From: Pteria penguin
Taxonomy: Eukaryota > Mollusca > Bivalvia > Pterioida > Pteriidae
Direction of reading: 5' to 3'
Assembly: GCA_035048485.1 (NCBI GenBank)
Contig: CM068585.1
Location: 17,341,501-17,405,500 of the forward strand
DNA length: 64,000 bases
Part shown: positions 37,016 through 48,705 of the stretch, one piece after another
Layout: every line of letters starts with the position of its first letter
Position numbering within the stretch: the first letter of the stretch is position 1
Notes under the pieces: model-generated
The model's input: the letters and a program-made list of their open reading frames with translations, nothing else
Database searches by the model: none
What the model was told of the DNA's origin: nothing
Program-made: the position numbers and the translations under genes

Positions 37016-38948
37016 TACCCTTACTGATAGAACCCCAAAACCGGGGGACCACAATTCTCTGAATTTGCTTGTAGATTTATGTTTGAAACATCTGTAGTCT
37101 CTAGTAAATAATGACATATCTATTAAATGTAGCATCATGCTATTAGTAGATAATATTTAGATTTTCACACGGGAGTCGATGTACATTTCTCTGACCGCTA
37201 TGACAGACGTGTACAGGTGGCATTGATGTTCCGGCATAGTCAGCATGGTCAGTATGATTGATGGTTTGACAGACCTGGGCTTGTTGGTGGGTCACTCTTG
37301 ACTGGCCGACAGAAACAAAGGCCAGACACAGTTATTGAAACTGGACATCAATGTCACAAGTTTTATTTCCTATTAACGTTATATAGGACCGTGGAATGTT
37401 GTCGCCAATGTGAAGGGCATCTCTAGTTGTTGACTGAAGAGACAATACCAAGAAAAGTAATGTTTGAGGTAGAAAAAAAAATGACTAAATGAAATAGAAA
37501 ATAAGATAAGGAAAAATAATGAGATAGATAAATGAATGAATAGATAAATGATGAGATGTAATCATTATTGGTATAAAAACGTTCATATTTCAAATTTCAA
37601 AATCTTACCTTAGCCATAAAATGGTTGTGAAAGGTATAAAATTAAGAATTTTCAATATTTCAGAACGTAGTTACCGGAGATTTTTATACTAAAAACAGAA
37701 AACAATAAAAAAAGAAAAAAGGAATAAATGAATAAATAAATAAAGCATTAACTGAAAGTTTCACTTTAAAATTCATCTTTGTTGCCAGACATTAAGGTAA
37801 AGCCGACATGTCTGATATCAACTCCTCCATGCCACACGGCATACCTTATTTATTACATGTTTGTAGGCTATTTTCATTCATAATGTTAAATTTCTTTGTG
37901 ATCCTGAGAATGTTTGTTTCGTTTATAGCGCCGTATAAATCTACATTCAATAGTCGCACGCCTATTCATGCACACCATTTTATATGCAAGCTTCTTTTCA
38001 AGTCGCTTTCGCTGTAAATCGAAATTTTATGAAAACTCTAGAATAATAAATAGGAAATTGAATGGGAGTGAAGTTTAAAGTATAGCATCCTCGGTAATAT
38101 TCTAAAATCCGTGAACAAAAGTTTTCTATTCACGCCCACGTATATGGGCAATGCATCGCACAAATTGTATTTTTTGCATTGCAGTTCGTCGCATGGTTTG
38201 TTTCATAAAAGTTTGACTTGGCCATGCGTTTCCCTTTAGCCTCATGTGCATGTTCGATGTGGGTATTTTACGATAACACGGTAGCGTGTTTAAGAAGTGA
38301 ATAATTTTCACGAGATAAAGGTTCATAACTGCTGTGATAAGTCGTGTATCTATTGCATGGATTTATATGTCCTGATAAGTTTTCTGATGCATCTGCATAT
38401 GTTTCGTTACCTTCATTGCAGGACTGCCACAGCTGCTCGCTAGGATATACCGTGTAATTGTCTTCATTGAATGTTGTCTATATTCGATTTTAACATATAT
38501 TTTCTACCCGTTTGCACTGATAAGTGACTTGAGGAAAAGACTGCAGTTTCTGCTTTGTCATAGGCCAACCTACTTTAGTATAAAAAAATCTCCCACACTG
38601 AGCCATTTAGTGCACGTCTCAATACGTAGATACCCATTTAATAGAATTTAGTTGTTGCTTTACTACATGTAGGTTTAGTTAAGTCGTTGAGTTCTAAAAA
38701 GCCGAGGGCACAACTTGCAATTCTCGATCAAAACTCACTTCAGAATCAAAGAAATCTTGCAAAAGCTTCCGTCGCCCTTTCCTTCTCCTATACCCCTGAA
38801 ATTTAATAAAAATGTTGATCAGTTATAACTTTGGGAAGAAGAAAAAAAAAACTTAAGTTGTCAACTTATGAAAAATTTGACACAAATGAAAATTCCTGTA
38901 TTGTCGAAACGACAATAAACAAGTAACGGTTTAACTCCTTATGACGAA

Positions 38949-39190
38949 AAACCGGTGCAATGTGGCTCAGTGGATAAGGTATTAGGCTCGTGACCGGAAG
39001 GTCCAGGGTTCATTTCCCACGGTTTCCTGTCTTGTGGAATGGGCAGATAACTGTGCGTTACCTTACGATGAGGGAAGGATGATTGTGACCGTCATCTTGA
39101 GGCCTAAGCCATAATATAGCCTAATAATCGTGATATTGTTGTAAATGACTATCGATCTCTATTGTAATGGAATCGAGGGGAATAAGTAAG
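38949..39190 (+). mobile_element. tRNA-derived SINE of a second family
   Basis: A box TGGCTCAGTGG and B box GGGTTCATTTCCC form a tRNA-like head (38950-39022). The body (GGGAAGGATGATTGTGACC, GGCCTAAGCCATAATATAG) differs from the main family. It directly abuts the minus-strand SINE at 39191, so the two elements meet tail to tail. Confidence 0.65.
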
Positions 39191-39454
39191 GATTGATTGA
39201 TTGATTTTTGTTTTACGTCACTTCACGAATATTTCACGTATATGGTGACGGCATCTGCCTGATGCGGGGCATACAAATTTTGACCTTTGCAACGGACCCA
39301 CCCGAAGCAGTGAGGGATCTTTAACGTGCCAGGCATACCACGACACGGGGCCTAGGATTTTACTGTCTCATCCGAAAGACATGACCAGAGCGGCACTCGA
39401 ACCCCGGCCTCCCGATCAGGAATCCGACGCGATACCACTAGGCCACACCGGCTT
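39191..39454 (-). mobile_element. tRNA-derived SINE, full length (minus strand)
   Basis: Reading the minus strand: AAGCCGGTGTGGCCTAGTGG (A box), GGGGTTCGAGTGCC (B box), TGTCTTTCGGATGAGACAG, CTCACTGCTTCGGGTGGG, CATCAGGCAGATGCCGTCAC, and a tail ending in CAATCAATC. Well preserved. Confidence 0.88.
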
Positions 39455-39635
39455 GAATTAGTAAGGACAAAATACACTAATCCTAACGAGAGCTGTATAT
39501 CATAACACATCGCTACTATACTGGAGAGGTACTTGGCTCTTCTGCTATGGAAGTCATTGTAACTTTTGTGTAATCTTGGTTGGGCAAGTGATAATGGCTA
39601 CTTTTTCAGGATCTGTAATAAGCTTCCTCCGTCAC

Positions 39636-39704
39636 TAAACACTGACCACCAACCTGAAGACAAAATAACACTAAACACTGACCACCACCTTGAAGACAAA
39701 ATAA
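39636..39704. repeat. Tandem duplication, ~34 bp x 2
   Basis: CTAAACACTGACCACCA followed by an ACCTGAAGACAAAATAAC-like end occurs twice, with small differences. Confidence 0.8.
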
Positions 39705-41333
39705 CCTTGCCCTGTCTTCAACTCGTCTGTTCCCTCTCACCAGTGAATGAATATGTAGTTGGTACATACAATGGTTTTAAATAATATTAAATACGAAAAA
39801 ATATATCATATCTAGAGTACTTCAGGACGTATATCCTCGTGCGTACTGATCCGTAAAGGACTTGTTATGACAGACAGGTCGAAGCGGTAAGACCCCCTCG
39901 TAAGTGTCTATCGGGCATAGATTCTATATAGCTTATTGATTGGTCTGGCATTAGGATAAGCGTGTACGTATGTGGAGGGCGTGAAGTTGCTATTATAGTG
40001 TGTATTGAACCTCCCGGACTGACGGATCGTACTGTCAGATACTCACCACACCACTTCATATTCACACTGATGTCAGTGAAAAGCTCATTTTACACACCAG
40101 TGCCATTGTTAACGAATTGTTATTCTGGACAAAAACTAGTTTAACATTGACCGGATTTGTTATTCGACCGATCAGTATGCTGCCAGAAATTTTGGCCTCC
40201 TTCGTTGAAGAAATTTTGCCTGAGTTTAAAATTGCAATGAATTGACAATTATCCTTATGAATGTTATACAAGATGTTGAGCAAATATGAAAGGGTTAATT
40301 TTACAGAGGTAGTTATATTTGTTTGCTTTGGCAAGTAAAACGCACGAGGTTGATCTATAACCCAAATTGAACTGGGAACCCCATCGAACGAAATCTTACG
40401 TAACAAGACGGATTAAAGAGGCTCTGTGTATTGAAGGCAGCGAAAGCGAAGATAGTGTTCAAATATCATACTTGTAGCAAAGGATTTGGGTTTCATATTA
40501 ATCATAATCTTATAAATGAAAAGAAACGGGATAAAGCTATAAAGAATTAGAAAGAGTTTGTTCGAGTTCACAGATTTGTGTTTATTAGAAACATTGGGAG
40601 GGATGCGCTACCAATAGAAAGAGTAAAGATTTGCAAAATATTCAGATAAATTCATTCCTTGTAACGAACAATCTTGTTTGACAAATTAGGTGGTTTGAAA
40701 ATTTAAACATAATCGAACACTCTTGATTGAGAAATGATGTGGGTTTGAAATGGACAGCATGATTATGTACAAAACGTCAGTTTGATATGTCTTCTGCGGT
40801 AATAGACTTTCATGTTATGTGTTAATTAAAGGTGTACTATATAAAACACGACAATATAAGTGAATTTATAAGATTAACATGATATTGCTATCCATCATGG
40901 ACGTTTCTTTGATGTAGGCAGATAACAGCAGTCCCAAAAGCATATGGTAAAATTCATTTTCATCATTGTCAAAACTTGGTTTTTTCTTGCGTTTTAATGA
41001 GTATTTTTCTTCAAATAAGGAAACGGGCTTATTTCTTTGTGTCACTTCTCTATGTGATCTATGTGGCGTAATGAAAATCGGTCCATGACCTAATCGGTCA
41101 GAAAAGGGAAGGGGGGAGGGGGTCGGGCTGCCTTTCGATTATGCTTCTGTGTATGTGATGTATTTTGTAATGATGGCATACAAAGACATATTCTTCCCAT
41201 GGCTTATAATGAGACACGAAATGAGGCAGGTATGGGAAGGGGTGTTGTAAATTTATATCCAACAAAAGATGGGCTTATGTAAAAATTTGTTGGTGGTGTG
41301 GATGTAATGATTTCTTTAATTTATATTGTTTTA

Positions 41334-41430
41334 AGCCTCACCCCGGCCATTTCCTTGATACAGCAACGGCATCTGCCTGATCAGGCTGATGCACTGCATA
41401 GAAATTTATACCTTTGCAACGGACCTATCC

Positions 41431-41526
<96 letters not shown>

Positions 41527-41725
41527 TTCTGTATAATATTCATATTCGATCTATAAGCTGTATTGCTTTTGATGAATAAACTAAACTAAACCGGGAAATC
41601 TGTTACATGGCATACCTTCATTGTTTCATTCGAAAGACAGGACACTGGTGTGCTTAAGGCGAGAGTTGGTCCCATCACATCTAGATCACGAGCACCCCAT
41701 CAACTGAGCTACACCGACTCCGTGA
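41334..41725 (-). mobile_element. tRNA-derived SINE split by an (AT)n array (minus strand)
   Basis: The left part has core ACGGCATCTGCCTGATCAGG and TTTGCAACGGACCTATCCGA in minus orientation. The right part, after the AT array and about 60 bp, has TTCATTCGAAAGACAGGACA, then a tRNA head whose minus strand reads GGTGTAGCTCAGTTGATGG (A box). The two parts are in the order expected of one element. Confidence 0.7.
41433..41522. repeat. (AT)n microsatellite inside a SINE
   Basis: About 90 bp of AT dinucleotides, starting exactly where the conserved CGAAGCAGTGAGGG segment of the SINE should continue. Confidence 0.95.
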
Positions 41726-42279
41726 TTCCCCCTTACCTTCTTTAATGTCCAAATGTTATTATTACACTCCTTTACGGGGTTTTGTAATGACAAAAAGATC
41801 AAATATGACAACTTTACACTTGTAAAGCAGTAAATTCGGAAAGTAAAACATGACACAGTTTTGAATATTTGCATATATAATGCAATTTCCTGAAACGAGT
41901 TGAATGTGACTAATAACAATACGGTATACAGTGGCCTCAGTTTAATTCTACAGCGACATCGGATGTTTAATAATGCTGACAAGCAGCTGCAGAAGTAGGT
42001 CGTTTATAACGAGGGAAAGCCAATCTACCCGATTGATAAATTACTGTGCATTATGTAACAAATCAACGTGAAATCTAATTTCAATCAGCCGAAGTCGAAC
42101 AATAGGGACTAAACATGGTTTTCACCTGAAAGTATCAAATTTATCAGTGCAATCGGCCAACCCATCCAAAGAGAGACAGGACAGAGAGAAAAAGGAACAA
42201 CATTTCCGAATGTTTTTATTAGGGGTATAGTCAGAACCTCTAGTGAATTCACGTTTTCTGCTTATTAGAACTTACTAGT

Positions 42280-42495
42280 ATATAGCTCATTTAGATGAGG
42301 ATGGGAAGGCCTTGGGTTCAAATTCCATCAGAATCTCCTACGGATGCAGCAGTAAAACACAACGTTCTTAGTAGGCGATGGCATATATCAGAATGAGAGT
42401 TGCAATGTATCCAAAAGTCAGAACACTGGCAGGTGCCGCCACCATATATGTGAACTCATCCTAATGCGGCGCCAGACAGTAATCAATCAAATCCT
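42280..42495 (+). mobile_element. Degenerate SINE-like sequence
   Basis: B-box-like GGGTTCAAATTCC, then GGATGCAGCAGTAAAACAC, AGGTGCCGCCACCATATATG and a tail CAGTAATCAATCAAATCC. The order agrees with the main SINE family, but most of the body has diverged. Confidence 0.5.
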
Positions 42496-43137
42496 CTGTA
42501 TATTTTGATGGAAATCGAACTCGTATAGTTGTAGATTTCTAGTCACACAGAACTTAAATAGAGTTGATATTGTTTCCAATCTCTGCGTTGCATGATGTAA
42601 CAGAATGATTAAGGTAGTTTCATATCTACTACGTTATCAGGCGAAGTGATTATAAATGCGTGTATTTAATGACCCGACCCCCTGGTTTCGCCAGTGCGTT
42701 AGAGTTTTATCAGTATACGCTGCTTGTACAACATAACCCTAACATTTCAGAATTCATGGGGTTCCGAATCTCGTTTCCCGTGTGGGCGAGTTATTGATGA
42801 TTTATTGAAAGCTTCATTAGCTTGAAAATTGAGAAATGAATCCAAACACTTACATAGGATAATAAAGTCTATGCCTACACCCCTTCTCTTTAATGACTTC
42901 AGTACCGTACTCGGCACCGGAATGAAGATTGCAGTACGTTTTAATACTTTGATATTGCATTATACACTATACAAACAGTGGGGGAGGAAGGCGTAAAATG
43001 AGGGAGGAAATTGAGACCATATTTACGAGCTCTTGTACGTCGTAACGTGTGAATTAGGCATTATATACCGTGTAACATGTAGAAACGAGGGCTTGAATGT
43101 CGCATTTAGAATGTTTTTATTACGTTTGTACAATTTT

Positions 43138-43665
43138 TGAAGTCGACATAATATGTGACAAGAGCGTTGAAAATATGTAACGTTGGAGTCGATGTAATAT
43201 TAAAGCGTAGTGTAGACGTAATTTCAACATTAAAGTCAATGCGACGATTGAGTGTAGCGTTGAAGTCTGTGTAACGTTTGAGTGTAGCGTTAAATTTGAT
43301 GTAACGTTTGAATGTAGTGTTAAAGTCTATGTAAAATTTGAGTGTGGAGTTGAACAGGGTGTAACATTTGAGTGTAGCGTTGTAGTCTATGTAGTGTTCG
43401 GGTGTAGCGTTGTAGTCTGTGTGAGGTTTGAATGTCGTGTTGTAGTCTATGTAACGTTTGAGTGTAGCGTTTTAGGCTATGTAGTGTTCGGGTGTAGCGT
43501 TGTATTCTGTGTGAGGTTTGAGTGTCGTGTTGTAGTCTATGTAGCTTTCGAGTGTAGCGTTGTAGTCTATGTAACGTTCGAGTGTAGCGATGTAGTCGAT
43601 ATAATGTTAAGAGTGATGTTGATGTCAGTGTAATTATTCTAAACTGTCATTTCAATCAATGTAAC
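43138..43665. repeat. 30-bp minisatellite, about 17 units
   Basis: The unit is GTGTAGCGTTGTAGTCTATG plus TAACGTTYGA. The units to the left are more diverged (for example GTTAAATTTGATGTAACG). The 79-residue plus-strand frame over it (43394-43633) is open because the unit length is divisible by 3, and is considered artefactual. It ends 278 bp before the second cadherin exon. Confidence 0.9.
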
Positions 43666-43942
43666 GTTTTACATTTGAAGTGGATTCATTTTAAGAACTG
43701 AGTTTATTCCCCATACTCAACACAACGTTTTTGTAACAGTGCATGCGATGAATCCTTGTAGAAAGTTATAATGAATGCAAGAAAGTTAGAGAAAGTTTTC
43801 TTCATTATTTACCTTTGGTAACTCCGGCACGTTACTTTGCATTCATTATATGTATATACATGCATATTTGTATATGTCAACAAATATCCATATCAAAGTT
43901 ATCATATTTATGTCAATAATGGCTTTAAACTTTTCACATCAG

Positions 43943-44257
43943 GTACCATTCGGACAAACAAAGTGCTGGACCGAGAGACGACTGACCACTACTGGCTGTC
44001 TGTGTACGCCACTGACCGCGGCACCGTCCCCTTGCACTCTCGATTAGAGATCTATGTTAAGGTGGTAGATGTAAATGACAATGTGCCCCAGTTCTATAAG
44101 TCTGTATATTACATGGAGGTGACTGAGAATTCACCGGCGGGCAGGGTCATCGGGCAGGTCCAGGCCTACGACGAAGATGACAACCCCTCTCAGGAGCTCA
44201 GTTACTCCATCACTGATACAGACAGCAAGGGTTCGTTTGCCATCAACAGCGTTACAG
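43943..44257 (+). CDS. FAT1: FAT-class cadherin, second coding exon (partial gene)
   Basis: The acceptor CTTTTCACATCAG ends at 43942 and the donor ACAG|GTAAGG begins at 44258. Exon length is 315 bp (divisible by 3), with phase 1 at both ends. The single base left from the first exon plus GT makes Gly, so the joined protein reads TIDADG-TIRTNKVLDRETT, a normal cadherin DxxTG-to-DRE strand. That confirms the pairing of the two exons across 16.6 kb. The exon completes repeat 10 (calcium motif DVNDNVPQF) and carries the first part of repeat 11, which breaks at INSVTG. Residues are about 1123-1227 of the protein. The rest of the protein (more cadherin repeats, laminin G and EGF domains, transmembrane segment and cytoplasmic tail, as known for the family) is outside the window. 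Confidence 0.95.
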
Positions 44258-44474
44258 GTAAGGATCAACGTACTCGGCATATTACTGATGAAGGTTTCAT
44301 GCACGAAATATGTGTACTTTTCAAATATTTTAATTTTACCTCATAATGTTATATATAAGGAAACCTCTTGCATTTCCTTATGTATATTATTACCTTTGTA
44401 TCTTCAGGAACTGGCAAGGAGACAGGTGTCTGCTTGAGATTCTCATTCAGCGTCTCTTGTTCATGGCCTTTAAT

Positions 44475-44554
44475 CATCCTTGGTCCCCCATAGTATTTGC
44501 GCTACTGGCTGAATATTTAGCCAGTAGCGCAAATGCCATGGGAGACCGAGGATG
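44475..44554. repeat. Long hairpin, 36-bp arms, 8-bp loop
   Basis: The arms 44475-44510 and 44519-44554 are complementary with about four mismatches. The innermost CATTTGCGCTACTGGCT-like part is nearly perfect (one mismatch). Loop GAATATTT. It lies 218 bp downstream of the second cadherin exon and would be transcribed with the gene. Confidence 0.88.
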
Positions 44555-47500
44555 GGCCGTTGAGCCAAATTAACCTGTCTTAATATTGAAGGCAATATCT
44601 ATAATTGCTTTGAATTTATCACATTCCACTGAGACACCGTCATGGTATGAAGGAGTCACATCCGGGCCTACAGCTTGAACTGTTGTCGAATGCAAGTCTT
44701 CGTTTTAGTTGCTTGTTCTTTGCGATCCCATCAGGCGAATACGAGAACACAGGACTAGTGCTTGATAATTGTTGAATTTTCGCACAATATTGTAGTTATC
44801 AGAAAATGAGTTTATTGTCCTATGATAAGCCACTACTTCTCCTAAATTCTCTCTTTTACGTAAATGATTTATTGCAAGTTTACATTTCATAAAGGAGTTA
44901 GTATGTTGTAAAATGACATATGATTGTAGTGTTCGTTTCAAAGACTTTCTGCAAGCATAAACATTTTTCACATAAACGCCACGTTTAACCTGCATTTTCA
45001 TGCAATGCATCAATCAGTATTCTATTGTGAACTGACATGTTTTGCATTCCTGTGCACGCCAGCTGCGGACGATCTCTCTGCACTGCACGTGATCGGAAGT
45101 GTCGTCTGCGACAAATTAACATCCGACATACTATCACATCGCTGCAATTTCCATTAAATTGAAGTTTTATACCAGCTTGAATGCACCTAATTAGAAGCTT
45201 GACGTCTTTAATTGTAAAAACTTTAGAATCATAATTTACTGATTATTGATATAAGCCTTTCAGAAATCTGCAAAAGCTGCAATTCATTGCTGATTCGGTA
45301 AGCTCGACTGAACGGTCTTCACGGAAACACATTTTATTTACATTCATGCAGATTTTAACATTTTATGGGTGGTCCTTGTTGCCTTTATCATTACTGTAGT
45401 ATTATTTTATTATTGTGTTTGGAGTGAAAGTTAAGATTTTCACTGTGTACAGTAATGTCCACAGCAAATTGATACACGGTTCCTTTAGAAGCTTCATAAC
45501 CCTGATAAATGATCCTGTTTTTTTTTCCAAATACCGTATTGTCCTCTTTATAAAAGTGTATCCTTCGTGTGTGTTTGTAATATTTAAACACGAGATAACA
45601 GCTCGACATTTTCCTAACCTTGTAATATGCAGTGTCATTGCTTAAAAACACATAAAACTTGCGCATGGAGCATTACAATAAAAGAACTTGAATAACTTGA
45701 AAAACATGTCATCTTCGGGGGTTATTAGACAAATCGTATCAAAAGACACTCACTCTTGTAGGTATAATGGGCCTTTACCATCATTATCTTGTGCATTTTG
45801 GCGACTTGTATCTTTTGATCTTCTGCTCGTGACGTGAGTTACCGTATTTTGATAACATTTTGTGAACGTTTGATGCTCTTAATAAATCCTGCATTATATT
45901 ACAAATAAATTGTATTGTAGAAAACAATCGTATGATGAGCTTTTCGTGTCCAAGGTTACATCCCCCTCACGATCAAAGACATCACATGGTGTAATCTCGT
46001 CTAAATGCAGAGGATTAGACGTTTTGCTAGATGATCTGTTCATTATTTTATGTGTCTATCATTTTGCTATGGACTCTTTAGTAATGCAAATGATAAGCGT
46101 TCTATACTGTTTTGTTGAAGATGAATATAAAATGTATCGCACGAAAGAGATCTACTGGAGAAAACTTGAATATCATAAACATAGAGAAAAAAGATAAGTT
46201 TAGAAAAGTTTTGAATTGTTTGCTCAAATATGAAAAAATGTATGAACATATAGTCAAAATATTGACAAAGGAAATTTTGTCTTGTACATGCATGTATGTG
46301 GCTTTCTGTTTATCAGTGATAAAAATGCTGAACGATGTGATTTCGATCTGGCCCCTGAGTTAGTTGTCTTTGAAGCTTTAAGGTGTTTGTTTCTTCTTTG
46401 TATACACACCGTAACGTTGTCATTACCTGATACCCCCTAACTCTCTAGTATAACATCAGTTTTATTGCGGAAGTGAGAAGAACTCTTCAAACGAAATGTA
46501 GTTTATAACATCGTAGAGGGTTTTCTCATTTAGTGGTGATTTATTGAAAGGAAAACTGATTGGAAAGGCGAGAAACTAATATATTTCTCGTGTTTGAAGT
46601 AGTGAAATCGTCCATTTCTAGAATTCACGAGAAAGATAAAGAGCTTTCGTAGAGTTTAGAAGTGTACGTATTAATAGTAAAATTCAAAGAAAAATCTATT
46701 TCTGTGATACTATCTTGCAATGACGAAAATGAAGGGAAAACAAAGTGAAAATGAGGTAATGAAATTTTTGATATACGGAAATGTTGTCATACGTGTGTTT
46801 GGTCCCTTATGGTCCCCTTATGAACACAAAACCATTAACTTCTAATTTTGAACATTCACGATTCAACCTTGACAGAGTCATGAATACAAATTTAAATAAT
46901 GGTTATATCAAAAATCTGTCGTCATAATTCACTACCACATGACGCTGGTAGATGTATGGACTTCATTCTGAAAAAAAGACTTTGCCAACTCCTATGTCAT
47001 TCATTTATTTGAAATGGAAGCCATTTTGCTTCAGTATTACAGAGCTACCACGGCTTGAAAATTTCCAGGAATAAAATTTTGTAATAAAATAAAAAATCTT
47101 TAAGGAAGTCAACGCCGAAAAGTTAACGCAACGGAAGCCAATTTATAAAATATATTTGACCTTAAACTATGCCAGGATATACATCCGGGTTTCTGGATGT
47201 ACCTGAGTTTAGATAAATGATGATAAATTGTTTTGAGAAGTAATCAAGAAGATTATACTAGTCGGGGTATCGAAATAGATGAGCTTGTCTCGTTTCTCTA
47301 TACCCCCTGTCATTCCGAGCCCGTCATACTGTTCACCACAAAAGGATTTCCTCGACTTATCATGTTTACAGTAAACTTTCAACTGGTAAGGGGATGCGAG
47401 TTTTTGAGGTCACAGCTGACCGATTGAACTGCAACGCAGGAATTATTCTATAAACAAATTTTATCTGTTGATCTACACTTTCTTCAGTGTCTTTTATTCC

Positions 47501-48307
47501 CATCTCACAAATGCTAAAAAAGCCCCCTTTGTCCCATTTCCCCCATCGGTTGAACGATCACTTCTGATAAGCAGCGATTTCATGCAAAGATTGTGACATA
47601 TGTATGATGAAGGGTTGGGAATTGATAAATTAATACATGCGGTGGTATAACAAAATAAATGAATACTCCCGTCACCATCAGTACTTTGCATCACTGACAT
47701 ATCCATGTATGCAAATTAACTAGGGTATCGACATTAAATGAAGGCAACGACATTATACGAAATAGAGCTGAGAGATTCTGTCACATTTTTTTTGTCGCTC
47801 ACGTGCGAACACTGACTGCTATTACTATTAAGTGCTAATTTATGTAAGCAGTAATTATGATTTTATCGTATGTGTAACATTGCTCTACACTTTTGAATTA
47901 TAACATGACAGACTGGCATTCCAGTATGTCATTTAATTGATAACAACATTTAGTTAACTTTCTGATTATGTCATAATATTTGTGAACACGATCGTTACCG
48001 ACCTGGATATTATATTGTACGAATATTATTCCAGATGACACCTGTCTGAAATCTCTATATGCGCTCGACATACTTATCGACTTGGAATCTATTGTTTGGA
48101 TTTATATAGAAGTATTTGATTGATTTGATATAAATAAAATGTATAATCATTTGCACGGTGATTGATCCGATAGAGTGATCGATCAAGGTGATATATGAGA
48201 ATGGATTGGCGGGGTATGATTATAGTCATCAAGAGAATACATGATTTATGTATCTTTAATATGAACACCTGTTAAATTAAAAATATATTTTACATCCATT
48301 CATTTAT

Positions 48308-48705
48308 TGTCCCCGCGTTTCGCGAAAGCTTGGGGACATTAAATCTCATTCGTCTGCCTGTCTGTCCGTCCATCTGTCACAAAAACTTTAATATTGGTCA
48401 TAACTTTTAACCGTAAGACGTAGGGCCTTCGTATTTAGCATGTGTGTCCCTATTTGCAATACCTTTCCGTTGGTACCAACATTTTTTCATATGACCTTGA
48501 CCGTGACCTTTGACTTACTTCGATGTAACTTTTTAACCGTAAGACGTAGGGCCTTCATATTTGACATGTGTGTCTCTAATTGCAATATATTTCTGTTGGT
48601 ACCAGAGTTTTTTCATTATGTGACCTTTGACCCTTTGACCTACTTCAATGTAACTTTTTAATCGCAAGTTATAGGGCCTTCATATTTGGCATGTGTGTCT
48701 GTGGA
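48308..48705 (+). repeat. Palindrome-headed dispersed repeat, CCCGCGTTTCGCG family (copy 2)
   Basis: The head TGTCCCCGCGTTTCGCGAAA continuing to GCTTGGGGACA forms a 31-bp palindrome (48308-48338), followed by CTGCCTGTCTGTCCGTCC. About three ~125-bp units follow, with CCGTAAGACGTAGGGCC near 48411 and 48539. Same family as 36637-37015. Confidence 0.75.

Larger units (their letters stand above)
27300..43942 (+). other. FAT1: Cadherin intron, 16.6 kb
   Basis: It is bounded by donor GTAAGT at 27300 and acceptor TTTTCACATCAG ending at 43942. It holds SINEs, AT arrays, hairpins and a minisatellite, listed separately. Parts not otherwise listed (27573-28320, 28970-32160, 32280-32700, 34800-36110, 37030-38940, 39710-41290, 41730-42280, 42500-43130) are AT-rich with no recognisable gene. 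A minus-strand stretch at 29206-30162 has overlapping open frames in shifting phases (for example 29830-30162, 110 residues), possibly a decayed gene copy, but I recognise no family. Confidence 0.85.

Noticed and set aside
43394..43633. 79-residue frame with valine/cysteine-rich repeats
   Set aside because: Produced by the 30-bp minisatellite.
44258..44346. Continuation of the cadherin frame past 44257 to a stop at 44344-44346
   Set aside because: The frame reads into intron after the ACAG|GTAAGG donor; the extra residues show no cadherin character.
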